Part shown: positions 33,120 to 42,398 of the stretch, in pieces
How the letters are laid out: each line of letters begins with the position of its first letter
Position numbering within the stretch: position 1 is the stretch's first letter
NCBI RefSeq assembly: GCF_002086275.1
Contig: NZ_MVHT01000017.1
Location: 1 to 64,000, forward strand
From: Mycobacterium intermedium
GTDB taxonomy: Bacteria > Actinomycetota > Actinomycetes > Mycobacteriales > Mycobacteriaceae
Length of the DNA stretch: 64,000 nt
Direction of reading: 5' to 3'
The notes under the pieces: model-generated
What the model saw: the letters and a program-made list of their open reading frames with translations, nothing else
Told to the model about the DNA's origin: nothing
Databases searched by the model: none
Made by a program: the position numbers and the translations under genes

Positions 33120-35311
33120 CTCACGGCAGGCGTGACGTCGACGAGTCCCGACAGGGCCGAGGGCAATGGCCCAACATGCAGCACGCCGAGGCGTTGCGTC
33201 GCGCGCGTCAGCGCGACATAGAGCTCGGCGGCACCCCGCGGGCCTTCGGCCAGGATCCGTTCCGGTTCCACCACCAGGACGGCGTCGAACTCCAGCCCCT
33301 TTGTTTCCGACGGGAGTATCGCACCGGGCACCCCGGCCGGACCGATCACCACGCTGGTGCCTTCCCGGCCGGCTTCGTCGCGGACGAATTTCTCGATGGC
33401 AGTGGGTAGTTCGCGCTCGGTGACCCGCTTGGACCATGGTGCGACGCCACCCGCGCGTACGGATTCGGGCGGCTGGACTCCCGGCGCGAACTCGGCGAGC
33501 AGCGCGGCGGCGACGGCCATGATCTCCGCAGGGGTGCGATAGTTGACCGACAGCGACCGGTAGACCCACCGATCCGCCGCATACGGTTGCAGCACGGCGT
33601 CCCAGGACCTCGCTCCGGCCTCCGACCGGCGTTGCGCAAGATCGCCTACCACAGTGAAGGATCGAGCCGGGCAGCGTCGCATCAACACCCGCCAGTCCAT
33701 CTCCGACAATTCCTGTGCCTCGTCGACCACCACGTGCCCGTACGTCCAATTCCGGTCTGCCGCAGCACGTTCGACAAGATCGCGGGTATCCCGCTCGGCG
33801 AAGCGTTCCGCCAGGTCCGCACCGTAGATCAGGTCGGTGGCGAGCAGGCGGTCTTCGTCGTCCATCAGGTCCTCGCGGCTGAGCATGAGGTCCAGCACGC
33901 CGGCGGCGTACTCGGCTTGGGCCTGCCGCTCCTGTTCGGCCGCTTCGTCTGCCGCCCGATCGCCGCCCAACAGATCGACGAGTTCGTCGAGTAGCGGTAC
34001 GTCCGACACCGTCCAGGCCAGGCCATCGGCACGTTCGAGGGCGGGGTCGGCGCCGGCCGCCCGCAGTCGCTCGGGCGATTCGTACAACGTCGACAGCAGG
34101 TTCTCCGGCGTCAGAATCGGCCAGAGTTCGGCAAGCGCGGCTTTGAACTGGCGGTTGCCGGCGAGCTCCTCAATCAGGTCCTCGCGCAATTGTTCCCAAG
34201 CCTGTTTGTCCTTGCGGCTCAACCAACCACGTCCGATCCGGGCGATGGCCCGTTCCGTCAGCACGTAGGTGACGATCTCCCGAAACACCGAGCGCGCATC
34301 GTTGTGCGGCAGGCCGCTGTCCCGCGCCTCCTGCCTAGCCCACTCCGCGGTCTCGGCATCGATGTGCACCGTGACGTCCGACAGTTCGATCGGCAGCGGT
34401 TCCTCGGGTAGCCGCTGCCGGTCGGCGATCGCCGCCGCGAGCACGTCCAACATCTGTAGCGAGCCCTTGAGTCGCGCCACTTCCGGGCTGTCCTCGGCGG
34501 TGATGTGCAGTCCGGGCACCAGGTCACCAATGGTCATGAACACCACCTCGGACTCGCCCAATGACGGCAGTACCCGGTCGATGTAGTTCAGGAACGCCTG
34601 GTTGGGGCCAACCACCAGCACCCCTTGCCGCTCGAACCGGTCCCGCTGCGTGTACAGCAGGTACGCGACGCGGTGCAGCGCCACCACCGTCTTGCCGGTG
34701 CCCGGTCCACCCTCGATGACCAGCACCCCAGCGTGATCGAGCCGGATGATCCGGTCCTGTTCGGCCTGAATCGTCGCCACGATGTCGCGCATGCCGTCAC
34801 CACGTGGCGCATTGACCGCGGCGAGGAGCGCCGCGTCGCCTCGTTCACCGTCCCCGGGGCGGCCGAACACCTCGTCGGTGAAGTCGAGTATGCGCCGCCC
34901 CCGCGTGTGGAACTGGCGGCGCCGCCGCATGTTTTCCGGGCTTGCGGCGGTGGCGATGTAGAACGCTTGCGCCGCCGGTGCCCGCCAATCCAGCAGCAAC
35001 GGTTGGTAGTCGTTGTCCTCGTCGAGAATGCCGATGCGGCCGATGTACAACCGCTCACACGTTTGAGTGTCCAGCCGGCCGAAGCACAATCCGTTGTCTG
35101 CCACATCAAGCCGTCGTACGGACCTGGCAAGGGCGCGGACCTCGCTGTCTCGTTGCACCAAGGTCCCGCCATCCATCTTGTCGATGGGGCTCCCCAATGC
35201 CTCCTGATAGCTGTTCTTCAGCCGTGTGCGCTCGGCGTCGAGGCGCGCGTAAAGGTCGGCCACGTAGTTTTGTTCGGACCGTAATTCGTCCTCGTAGTTA
35301 TGAGTTGACAC
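33113..35311 (-). CDS. helR: HelR/HelD-like RNA polymerase recycling motor ATPase
   Basis: A 732-residue superfamily-1 helicase-like ATPase. An N-terminal coiled-coil arm (LRSEQNYVADLYARLDAERTRLKN) precedes Walker A GGPGTGKT (residues 201-208). Helicase motifs follow later, including VVDEAQELSEMDW and SVNYRTPAEI near the end. Proteins of this type dislodge RNA polymerase from DNA, and HelR also displaces rifampicin. The GTG start at 35311 gives the length recalled for the M. smegmatis protein. A rifamycin-associated element lies upstream. Confidence 0.88.
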   Translation of the reverse strand: MSTHNYEDELRSEQNYVADLYARLDAERTRLKNSYQEALGSPIDKMDGGTLVQRDSEVRALARSVRRLDVADNGLCFGRLDTQTCERLYIGRIGILDEDNDYQPLLLDWRAPAAQAFYIATAASPENMRRRRQFHTRGRRILDFTDEVFGRPGDGERGDAALLAAVNAPRGDGMRDIVATIQAEQDRIIRLDHAGVLVIEGGPGTGKTVVALHRVAYLLYTQRDRFERQGVLVVGPNQAFLNYIDRVLPSLGESEVVFMTIGDLVPGLHITAEDSPEVARLKGSLQMLDVLAAAIADRQRLPEEPLPIELSDVTVHIDAETAEWARQEARDSGLPHNDARSVFREIVTYVLTERAIARIGRGWLSRKDKQAWEQLREDLIEELAGNRQFKAALAELWPILTPENLLSTLYESPERLRAAGADPALERADGLAWTVSDVPLLDELVDLLGGDRAADEAAEQERQAQAEYAAGVLDLMLSREDLMDDEDRLLATDLIYGADLAERFAERDTRDLVERAAADRNWTYGHVVVDEAQELSEMDWRVLMRRCPARSFTVVGDLAQRRSEAGARSWDAVLQPYAADRWVYRSLSVNYRTPAEIMAVAAALLAEFAPGVQPPESVRAGGVAPWSKRVTERELPTAIEKFVRDEAGREGTSVVIGPAGVPGAILPSETKGLEFDAVLVVEPERILAEGPRGAAELYVALTRATQRLGVLHVGPLPSALSGLVDVTPAVSH

Positions 35312-35373
35312 GTCTCCCTCTTGGTCCCCCTCGCGGCGCGGTTTCCGCCTAGGCCAGCGATTGTGCGGTATGA

Positions 35374-35395
35374 CCCCGGCCTTGCCGCAAGCCCC
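35374..35395 (-). promoter_or_regulatory. Rifamycin-associated element (RAE) upstream of helR
   Basis: On the minus strand this reads GGGGCTTGCGGCAAGG and continues CCGGGG, containing the inverted repeat CTTGC-G-GCAAG. It matches the rifamycin-associated element as I recall it from actinomycete rifamycin-inducible genes. It lies 62 bases upstream of the helR start. This predicts induction by rifampicin. Confidence 0.7.
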
Positions 35396-35554
35396 GGTCG
35401 CCGTTATACGCTGGAAGCGACAACACGAAATGTCCTTCTCAGCATCCCACCGCCGCAAGGCGTAGTGTCCACGACAATGGACCTTGACCGCATCACCCAC
35501 CCGCTGCGACTGGCCCGGGGATCTCATCAGCCAGGGTCGGGCAAGGGGTGCGCG

Positions 35555-36199
35555 ATGAACGTCATCTCCTACATCAACGGCGACGAGCAGATCACCGACT
35601 TCCCGGCGACGACGGCGCGTCCGTTGGCCTCCTTCGTGCAGCTGTGCAACGACCAGTTGGCCGGACCGGACGGTTACCTATCGCCCGAAGACAGCCTGCT
35701 CGTGCTTGACCTGGCTTGGCTGACGATAGGTACCGCCTCACCGACTGCCGATGTTGCCGACACCGTGATTCACGCCTGGGTGTCGAAGCTGCTCATCAGT
35801 CCGCCTTGGGGTGTGATCCGCTACGCTGAAAACGCCGCCGCGCAGGTCATTTCCGACATCGCCGAGCTGCACCGCAAGTTCGTCCCCGGCGCCACGCCGC
35901 CGATCGCCTTATGGGACAGCACAGCTCGCGCCGCACGAGAGATCAGCGCCGCGATGGAGCCGTGCGCCCAGCGGTATGCGGTCCGGGCGGCCTACCAGTC
36001 GACCTCGCTCATTCACACCGATGATTGGGGCACCCTCGACGCCGTCACCGGCAATGCGCTGCGCGCGCACCGGCTGGCCCACTTGGAGGGCGGCGCCGCC
36101 CAGATCGTGGATGTCACCCGCAATGCCATCCGATCGTGGCGCCGCCTCGCCGGTTTGAGCGTCGTCGGCGATGCGAAGCGCAAAGATGTTGCAGCTTAA
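35555..36199 (+). CDS. Hypothetical protein
   Basis: A 214-residue soluble, largely helical protein that I do not recognise. It begins MNVISYINGDEQITDF and has a tryptophan-containing middle (AWVSKLLISPPWGVIRYAENA) and a basic C-terminus. No signal peptide, membrane segment, cysteine motif or nucleotide-binding loop is visible. The ATG at 35555 with AAGGGG upstream is preferred to earlier in-frame starts that would run into the helR promoter region. It stands alone between helR and the LacI gene. Confidence 0.65.
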   Translation: MNVISYINGDEQITDFPATTARPLASFVQLCNDQLAGPDGYLSPEDSLLVLDLAWLTIGTASPTADVADTVIHAWVSKLLISPPWGVIRYAENAAAQVISDIAELHRKFVPGATPPIALWDSTARAAREISAAMEPCAQRYAVRAAYQSTSLIHTDDWGTLDAVTGNALRAHRLAHLEGGAAQIVDVTRNAIRSWRRLAGLSVVGDAKRKDVAA

Positions 36200-36237
36200 C
36201 GCAACTGGGTGTAGCTGCGCCTGCGTCAGGCTTGCCC

Positions 36238-37239
36238 TCAGGTCGAGGCGCGGACGATCAGTCGGGCGATGTCCGCCGGTTCCGGCGCCGGTGGCGCGGG
36301 ATAGCCCAGCTCGCTGACCAACGCAGCGATCGCCGCGTCGGCCACGGCGACGGGGTTGAACTCCACCGTCGTCAACGGGGGTGAGCTCAGGGCTGCCATC
36401 GGGGTGGCGTCGACGCCCATCACGGCAAGGTCGTCGGGACAGCGCAAACCCGCTTCGCGGATGCCGTACAGGACCAGGCAAGCAATCTCGTCGCTCTGCG
36501 CACACACGGCGGTGACACCGTCGCGCACCCAGTCGGTCACCACCTGAGCTGCGTTGTCTTGGGTGACGTCGGCTACCTGGACCGGCGGGAGACCGCGAGC
36601 CTCGGCCGCTCTGGTGACACCTTGCAGCCAGTAGTCACCCAAGGGGCGCCATCGTTTAATTCCTGTGTAGGCGAATGCAATTCGCTGGTGACCACGAGAC
36701 GCGAGGTGCTCGACCCGCAGTTCGCCGACCGACAGATGCGGATCGCCGAGTGCCGGCAAGGCCCCGATCTCGATGTGCGGTATGGCGGCCGACCGCACCA
36801 TGTCGAGAACCTTGGCGCTGAGCGGAAAAAGGCTGGCGATCGCGACGGGGTCAATGTTCTTGATCGCGTCGATGACGTGCTGATCGTCCTCGGTCTCGAA
36901 GATCTGCACCTGCAGCAACCCACGGCCCGCCAATTCGGTCGTCATCCGGCTTCCGGCCTGCATCGGCATTTCGCCCACCGCCACCCGTGGAACGATGTAG
37001 AGCACCACCCCGCTCTTACCCCGAGCCAGGTTGCGGGCGGCGAGATTGGGTCGGTAGCCGAGTTGTTCGGCGGCGCGGTAAACCGCCTCCCGGGTCCGCC
37101 GCGAGATCTTCTTGCCCTCTGCCTCGTTCAGGACGTAACTGACCGTGGCTGTCGACACGCCCACAAGGCGGGCCACATCGGCATTCGTCGGTCGCGTCAG
37201 CTTGTTCGCACTCGACGCGTCACCCTCCGAACCGGCCAT
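36238..37239 (-). CDS. LacI-family transcriptional regulator
   Basis: A 333-residue LacI/GalR regulator. The DNA-binding domain (about residues 17-70) shows NADVARLVGVSTATVSYVLNE and the hinge helix sequence NLAARNLARGKSG. The remaining 260 residues form the periplasmic-binding-protein-like effector domain (DLAVMGVDATPMAALSSPPLTTV). No sugar genes are adjacent, so its target is unclear. The fadE at 37260 ends 21 bases upstream of this start, on the same strand. Confidence 0.93.
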   Translation of the reverse strand: MAGSEGDASSANKLTRPTNADVARLVGVSTATVSYVLNEAEGKKISRRTREAVYRAAEQLGYRPNLAARNLARGKSGVVLYIVPRVAVGEMPMQAGSRMTTELAGRGLLQVQIFETEDDQHVIDAIKNIDPVAIASLFPLSAKVLDMVRSAAIPHIEIGALPALGDPHLSVGELRVEHLASRGHQRIAFAYTGIKRWRPLGDYWLQGVTRAAEARGLPPVQVADVTQDNAAQVVTDWVRDGVTAVCAQSDEIACLVLYGIREAGLRCPDDLAVMGVDATPMAALSSPPLTTVEFNPVAVADAAIAALVSELGYPAPPAPEPADIARLIVRAST

Positions 37240-37259
37240 GCCTCATCGTGGCATGGCCG

Positions 37260-38471
37260 CTATCGAATTGGCAGTCCGGTCAGCGCTCGCGAGATCACCA
37301 GACGTTGGATTTCGCTGGTTCCTTCGAAGATCGTGAAGATCTTCGCGTCGCGGTGCATCCGCTCCACCGGGTAGTCGCGGGTGTAGCCGTTGCCGCCCAA
37401 GATCTGGATCGCTTCGTCGGTGACGTACACCGCGGTCTCACTCGCCACCAGCTTGGCCATCGAACCTTCGGCCGCGTCGAAGCTCTGGTTGTTGCGCGCC
37501 ATCCAGCCGGCCCGCCACACCAGCAGCCGGGCCGCGTCGATGCGGCACTTCATGTCGGCCAGCTTGAATGCCACCGCCTGGAATTCGCCGATCTTGCGGC
37601 CGAATTGCTCACGCTGGCAGGCATATTCGAGGGCGTACTCGTAGGCGGCGCGCGCCACCCCAACGGCCATCGCGCCGACGGTGGGCCGGGTGCGTTCGAA
37701 GGTCTTCAGCGCTGCCTGCCCACGCGCCGAGGCGCCGGACTTGACCCGCGCGATGCGGGCCTCGAACTTGTCGCGCCCGCCCAGAATCATGTCTTCCGAC
37801 AGCCGCACGTTGTCGAGCACCACCTCGGCGGTGTGCGAAGCGCGAATGCCGTGCTTTTTGAACTTCTGCCCCTGGGACAAACCCTCCACGTCCGAGGGGA
37901 TGACGAAGGTGGCCTGGCCGCGGGTGCCGAGCTCGGGATAAACCGATGCCACCACGATGTGCACGTTGGCGATCCCGCCGTTGGTCGCCCACGTCTTGGT
38001 GCCGTTGAGAACCCACTCTTTCGTGGCCTCGTCGTAGCGGGCGCGAGTGCGGATGGCACCGACGTCGGAACCCGCGTCGGGCTCGGAGGAGCAGAAGGCA
38101 CCGAGCTTGGGATCGTCCGGGGTGCCGAACATCTCGGGCAGCCAGCGCCCGAGCTGTTCGGGTGTCCCGTTGCCGGCCAATGCCGCCGCGGCCAGACCGG
38201 TACCCATGATGGACAGCGCGATGCCGGCGTCGCCCCAGAACATCTCCTCGAACGCCGCGAGCATGCCCAGCCCCGACTCCTCGGCCGCCTGCTGCACGAA
38301 GAAGTCGGGCGAATACAGGCCCACCTTCGCCGCCTCCTGGATGATCGGCCAGGGCGTTTCTTCGCGCTCATCCCATTCGGCCGCCGCAGGGCGGATCACC
38401 TCGGCCGCGAACTTGTGAACCCAGTCCCGGACCTCGATTACGTCGTCGCTCAGCTGCAACGAGAACGTCAT
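37260..38471 (-). CDS. Acyl-CoA dehydrogenase (FadE-like)
   Basis: A 403-residue acyl-CoA dehydrogenase. Clear landmarks are [52 protein letters not shown] and the C-terminal [37 protein letters not shown], which includes the usual catalytic glutamate region. It is a canonical medium/long-chain type enzyme. The ATG at 38471 overlaps the TetR stop by four bases; regulator and enzyme form an operon. Confidence 0.94.
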   Translation of the reverse strand: MTFSLQLSDDVIEVRDWVHKFAAEVIRPAAAEWDEREETPWPIIQEAAKVGLYSPDFFVQQAAEESGLGMLAAFEEMFWGDAGIALSIMGTGLAAAALAGNGTPEQLGRWLPEMFGTPDDPKLGAFCSSEPDAGSDVGAIRTRARYDEATKEWVLNGTKTWATNGGIANVHIVVASVYPELGTRGQATFVIPSDVEGLSQGQKFKKHGIRASHTAEVVLDNVRLSEDMILGGRDKFEARIARVKSGASARGQAALKTFERTRPTVGAMAVGVARAAYEYALEYACQREQFGRKIGEFQAVAFKLADMKCRIDAARLLVWRAGWMARNNQSFDAAEGSMAKLVASETAVYVTDEAIQILGGNGYTRDYPVERMHRDAKIFTIFEGTSEIQRLVISRALTGLPIR

Positions 38472-39082
38472 TGCTCTTCTCCTGAATTTGATTGGTTGGT
38501 CAGCAGGCTGACCGTCTGGTGCACCCATGCTTCGAGATAGCGGTTTTCGTCGATGTTTCCCGGCAGCCGGCCGGTCAGTGCTTGGAGCGTGGCGGCATAG
38601 GACAGTGCCCCGATCGCGACGGCCGCGGCGGCTTCGGGGTCCGGGATGTTGGTGCGGCCCCGCTGGTTCGACGCTTTCAGCTCGTCGGCGAACCGTTGAT
38701 AGGCGTTGTCCGTGATGACCTGCCAGGTCTTCTGGTCGAGGTCGCCGAGTTCGTCGGGCTCGCGCAGCATGACCTTGAGCAGGTCTTCGCTCTCCTTGAG
38801 GTTGCTCCAGATCAGCTGACCCGCGGTGCGGACCGCCTGTTCCACATTGCCGGGTCGGCCCGCGTCGAATTGCTCCCGTGCGGACACGATGCTGTCGATC
38901 CGGTAGGCAACCGCCGCTTCCAGCAGCTCTCGCTTGGAGGCGAAGTGCTTGTACAGCGCGCCGGAACCCGGTGCCAGACCGGAAGCCCGCTGGATGTCGG
39001 CGACCGACGTCGCTGCGTACCCCTTGGCGGCAAACAGCTTCAAGGCTTCGGCCAGGAGCCGGTCGCGTCCCGACGTCTGCAT
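38468..39082 (-). CDS. TetR-family transcriptional regulator
   Basis: A 204-residue TetR. The helix-turn-helix spans about residues 25-45 ([32 protein letters not shown]). The ATG at 39082 begins [17 protein letters not shown]. It precedes and overlaps the fadE gene, and a 20-bp near-perfect palindrome lies directly upstream of its start, so it is likely autoregulated together with the fadE gene. The ligand is probably an acyl-CoA (inference). Confidence 0.93.
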   Translation of the reverse strand: MQTSGRDRLLAEALKLFAAKGYAATSVADIQRASGLAPGSGALYKHFASKRELLEAAVAYRIDSIVSAREQFDAGRPGNVEQAVRTAGQLIWSNLKESEDLLKVMLREPDELGDLDQKTWQVITDNAYQRFADELKASNQRGRTNIPDPEAAAAVAIGALSYAATLQALTGRLPGNIDENRYLEAWVHQTVSLLTNQSNSGEEQ

Positions 39083-39083
39083 G

Positions 39084-39103
39084 GTGAGAGAGTACTCACT
39101 CAC
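39084..39103. promoter_or_regulatory. 20-bp near-perfect palindrome, TetR operator
   Basis: GTGAGAGAGTACTCACTCAC is symmetric except for one opposed A-A pair. It begins one base upstream of the TetR start codon, typical of autoregulation on a leaderless or short-leader transcript. Confidence 0.65.
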
Positions 39104-39138
39104 TAGGTTGGCGACCAAATCGCCGGCTCGCGGCAGCC

Positions 39139-40356
39139 CTAGAAGAAGAAGCCGGCGAACGGCGCGTCGGGGACCGTGAACAGGCGATCGGCCACGGCGA
39201 CCGCGCCGGGGTCGGCGGCGCGGGCCAATCCGGAAAGGGCCAAACTCCGCCAGGTCGCGCCACCGAGCAGCACGGCGCCGAGTCCTTCGATGTCGACCTC
39301 GAGTTGCGCCGGCCGGTCCGTCGGCTCGGCTCCGCCACCGCTGACCGCGAAGGTAGCCGAATTATGAGGCAGGAGAGGGTCATTCACCGCGATGGTGACG
39401 GACCCGCCATCGGCGTAGCTGCGGACGGCCAGAGCCGCCGGGGCGTCGATCACCCGCAGCCACGTTTCGTCATGCACCGCTACGAGTTTCGCGGCTCGGC
39501 GGTCGGCCAGCAGATAAGGCAGCGGATCGTCGACCGGCAGCATCCAGAACGTCACGCGATCGATGAGGTCGAGATCGAGCAGGAAGCGCAGCAGACCGAG
39601 ATAAGCCTTGGTAGTGGGTGCGAAGAAGTCCTCGACCGCGATCGTACGCTGATCGCTCACGAACCAGGTTTCGGTGTCGACGGGTCGGTAACGCGCGAAG
39701 CCCGACTCGGCTCCCGGCTCACCGTGTACCGCGATATATGAAGGGCCAGGCGAAGATTCGGTGCGTAACCGCAGGCTCTGCCACCAAACCCGTGGGCGGT
39801 CGATGGTTCCCGGCCGCGCTGACCGATGCTCGGCATAGATTCGAGGCAGCAGCTCCCATGCCTCGTCGGGCTCGATGAGCCGCACCGGCCCGCCGGTCCC
39901 CACGCCGGGGCGCAGCGCCGCGCGCGCCGTCCGAACCTCGACGGTCTGCGCCGAACTGGCCACCCCGTAGCCGTAGCGGCCATAGATCGTCGCCTCCGAT
40001 GCCCGCAGCGTCGCGACGACCTCTCCCCGCGCGCTCATGTCGCGCAGCTGATGACGGACCAGTTCGGTGGCGATACCGCGCCGGGTGAAGGACGGCAACA
40101 CCCCGATGTGCGTCACGGCCGCATGGTTCACGAGCTCCCCGCCGGGAAGTGTCAATCGGCTGGTCTGGGCATCGGCGGTGCCCACGAGTTTCCCGTCGAC
40201 GAAAGCCCCGATGGTGCGGCCCGGTTCGAGCAGCGAAGTGATGACGTCGGGCGACAGGTTGGTCAGTGGTGGCAATCCAACCATCGCGGTGCGAAACACC
40301 TTGAGCGCGGCGACGAGGTCTTCGGTGCTGTCGAGAACCCGGATCTGCGTGGTCAT
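39139..40356 (-). CDS. Eis-like GNAT N-acetyltransferase
   Basis: A 405-residue protein with the Eis architecture. The N-terminal GNAT domain has the acetyl-CoA loop in VLPSFTRRGIATELVRHQL and SEATIYGRYGYG, a second GNAT-like region follows, and the C-terminal sterol-carrier-like domain ends in FAGFFF, whose terminal carboxylate acts as base in Eis. Eis acetylates aminoglycosides and protein lysines. This is a paralogue, not necessarily the Rv2416c orthologue. The ATG at 40356 matches the family start better than 40371. Confidence 0.88.
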   Translation of the reverse strand: MTTQIRVLDSTEDLVAALKVFRTAMVGLPPLTNLSPDVITSLLEPGRTIGAFVDGKLVGTADAQTSRLTLPGGELVNHAAVTHIGVLPSFTRRGIATELVRHQLRDMSARGEVVATLRASEATIYGRYGYGVASSAQTVEVRTARAALRPGVGTGGPVRLIEPDEAWELLPRIYAEHRSARPGTIDRPRVWWQSLRLRTESSPGPSYIAVHGEPGAESGFARYRPVDTETWFVSDQRTIAVEDFFAPTTKAYLGLLRFLLDLDLIDRVTFWMLPVDDPLPYLLADRRAAKLVAVHDETWLRVIDAPAALAVRSYADGGSVTIAVNDPLLPHNSATFAVSGGGAEPTDRPAQLEVDIEGLGAVLLGGATWRSLALSGLARAADPGAVAVADRLFTVPDAPFAGFFF

Positions 40357-40367
40357 GGGACCATCAT

Positions 40368-41147
40368 TCAACGGGGGTTCTTTTCACCCGCTTCCACCGC
40401 CACCGACAGCCTGTTCTCGGCCGGCGCCACCGGGCATGTTGCATAGTCGGTGAACGAGCACGGCAAGTTCGACGCACGGTTGAAATCAAGTATCACGGAC
40501 CCGTCGTCGCCGGGCTCGCCGATCGACAGTGAGCGGGCACCGGGATAGGTCGTCACGTCACTGGTGGCGTCGGTGAACAGCACCTGCAGCGGCCCGTCGG
40601 CTCCGCCGAACGCGATGAGCTGCTGCGCCGCACCGGCTAGTTCGAAATCGATGACGCCGACCGCGTTGAGGTGATGCTCGAGTCCTTCCACGACGGCTCC
40701 GGTCGTGACCGTTCTCGGTTCGTCGTACCGGGTGAACTTGCCCGCGACACGCCATTTTTCGCTCGGTGGGTAGCTGGGGATGCCTTGGTACGTCCGGAGA
40801 TGGGGAGAGTTCGGGTCATGCACCCGCAACGCGGCCGAGCCGGTTCGCCGGATCACCTCGATCCTGCGTTCACCGATGTCGACGAGCAATCCGGGTGCAC
40901 CCTCGACGGGTTCGAGCTTTTCGGTTCCGTCGAGCCCCCGCACGTAGACAGCGTCGGCATCCGCGCGCCATTGGCCGGGAAGATCCGCGACCACCTCGAA
41001 TTCATCTCTGAGCCAATACAACCCGGTCAGGCTCACCCAACCGAGCGGGTCGGCGAAGTAGCGTTCACGATCCGCGTGCCAGCGGTTCCAAGCTGTTTCG
41101 AACGTCTCGGTTGCCGTGTCTGCTGTGGTTGTCATTGTCGACGACAC
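40368..41147 (-). CDS. DUF1684 family protein
   Basis: A 259-residue protein with the hallmarks of the DUF1684 family: an opening WHADRERYFADPLGWVSLTGLYWL, a middle CoA-like HDPNSPHLRTYQGIPSYPPSEKWRV, and the conserved DFNRASNLPCSFTDYATCPVAP near the end. The function of the family is unknown. It ends 11 bases before the Eis-like start and its 5' end overlaps the 3' end of the LLM gene by 83 bases (71 if the ATG at 41135 is used), which is long for genuine overlap. Confidence 0.82.
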   Translation of the reverse strand: MSSTMTTTADTATETFETAWNRWHADRERYFADPLGWVSLTGLYWLRDEFEVVADLPGQWRADADAVYVRGLDGTEKLEPVEGAPGLLVDIGERRIEVIRRTGSAALRVHDPNSPHLRTYQGIPSYPPSEKWRVAGKFTRYDEPRTVTTGAVVEGLEHHLNAVGVIDFELAGAAQQLIAFGGADGPLQVLFTDATSDVTTYPGARSLSIGEPGDDGSVILDFNRASNLPCSFTDYATCPVAPAENRLSVAVEAGEKNPR

Positions 41148-42195
41148 CTTTCTGTGCGACGAGAGGACGGCTTTTGATGCGCTGACGCAGAACGGGTGCC
41201 ACGTCGGATTGGAACAGTTCGAGGCTACGACGGTGTTGCTGGGGCGTCACCCCGTCGTTGTCGGCGCTGAGGTGCATCACCTCGTGACCTAGTTGCTCGT
41301 GATAGCGACCCACTTTGTCGATCACCTGCTCGGGGCTCCCGACCAAAGCAGAGCTGCGTTCGATGAAGTCCTCGATCGTATGGAAGACCGCGGGGAGTCC
41401 GCCGCGGCGCTGCGCCGCCAACCGAGCCTCGAACGCGGGCCGGTACGCGGCCACGGCGTCTTGCGACTTCTTGGTGATGTAGAAGCCCGCCGTCCCGGCG
41501 CCGACCAGTGCGTCCTCGGGCCGTCGACCGTAGAACTCCCACCGGTCCCGGTAGTGACGAACAAGTTCGGCATAGGGCTCGACGGGGTAGCTGACATTGG
41601 CGGAGAAGATCGGGTCGCCGTGGCGGGCGGCAAGGTCGACGGAATCCTTGCTGGTCGCACTGCCGTGCCAGATGCGAATTCGGTCCTGTAAAGGCCGGGG
41701 CAGTGTCTTGGCGTGGACCAGTGGCGGGCGGAATCGGCCGGACCACGTCACGTCCTCGTTTTCCCAGAGCAAGCGAAACAGCTCGTAACCTTCGCGGTTG
41801 CGGTCCCACTGGTCTGCCGCGGTCACGTGAAACAGCTCGGCCTGCGCCGTCCCGTTGCCTTTGCCGATGATCAGCTCCAGCCGTCCACCGGAAAGGTTGT
41901 CCAGCGTCGAGTAGTCCTCGAAGGCGCGGACCGGGTCGAGCAGGCTCAGCGTGGTTACCGCGGTGAACAGTCCGATCCGCGAGGTGCGCGCCGCAATGTT
42001 GCTCAGCACCACCGGCGGGGATGACGAGATGAAAGGATCTTCGTGACGCTCGCCGACGGCGAAGCCGTCGAAATTCAATTCCTCGGCGAGGACCGCCTTT
42101 TCGAGCACGTCGCGCAGCCGATCGGCCGGACTCTTCTTCGAACCCGTGACCGGGTCCGGAAGATGGGTGATCAGCGTTATCAGCAGAAACTTCAT
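41065..42195 (-). CDS. LLM-class flavin-dependent oxidoreductase
   Basis: A 376-residue luciferase-like TIM-barrel protein. It opens MKFLLITLITHLPDP and carries AEELNFDGFAVGERHEDPF and SGGRLELIIGKGNGTAQAELF, typical of the FMN-dependent LLM class. A reduced flavin from a partner reductase is expected. The C-terminal 25 residues after APVLRQRIKSR look unlike the family and lie in the overlap with the DUF1684 start, so a 3' frameshift or read-through extension is possible. Confidence 0.85.
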   Translation of the reverse strand: MKFLLITLITHLPDPVTGSKKSPADRLRDVLEKAVLAEELNFDGFAVGERHEDPFISSSPPVVLSNIAARTSRIGLFTAVTTLSLLDPVRAFEDYSTLDNLSGGRLELIIGKGNGTAQAELFHVTAADQWDRNREGYELFRLLWENEDVTWSGRFRPPLVHAKTLPRPLQDRIRIWHGSATSKDSVDLAARHGDPIFSANVSYPVEPYAELVRHYRDRWEFYGRRPEDALVGAGTAGFYITKKSQDAVAAYRPAFEARLAAQRRGGLPAVFHTIEDFIERSSALVGSPEQVIDKVGRYHEQLGHEVMHLSADNDGVTPQQHRRSLELFQSDVAPVLRQRIKSRPLVAQKGVVDNDNHSRHGNRDVRNSLEPLARGS

Positions 42196-42398
42196 AGGGG
42201 GCCAAATCGGGTGGCTAAACGGAATTGTCGAACTAGACGAACCCTGAGCCCGCCGGCTTCATTCCCGACGCGGGCTTGCCAGGTTCTTACACGGTCACCG
42301 AGCAACTTATAGGCTGTCACCGCTGCGGTGTCTGGCACGCCGCGAACGTGACGGAGGGACGCTGCCCAAGTGAGACCGGCATCAGGTGGAGACACGCA

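Noticed and set aside
42192..42395. Minus-strand 67-codon frame upstream of the ParA gene
   Set aside because: No ribosome-binding site or recognised features, and it covers the ParA promoter region.
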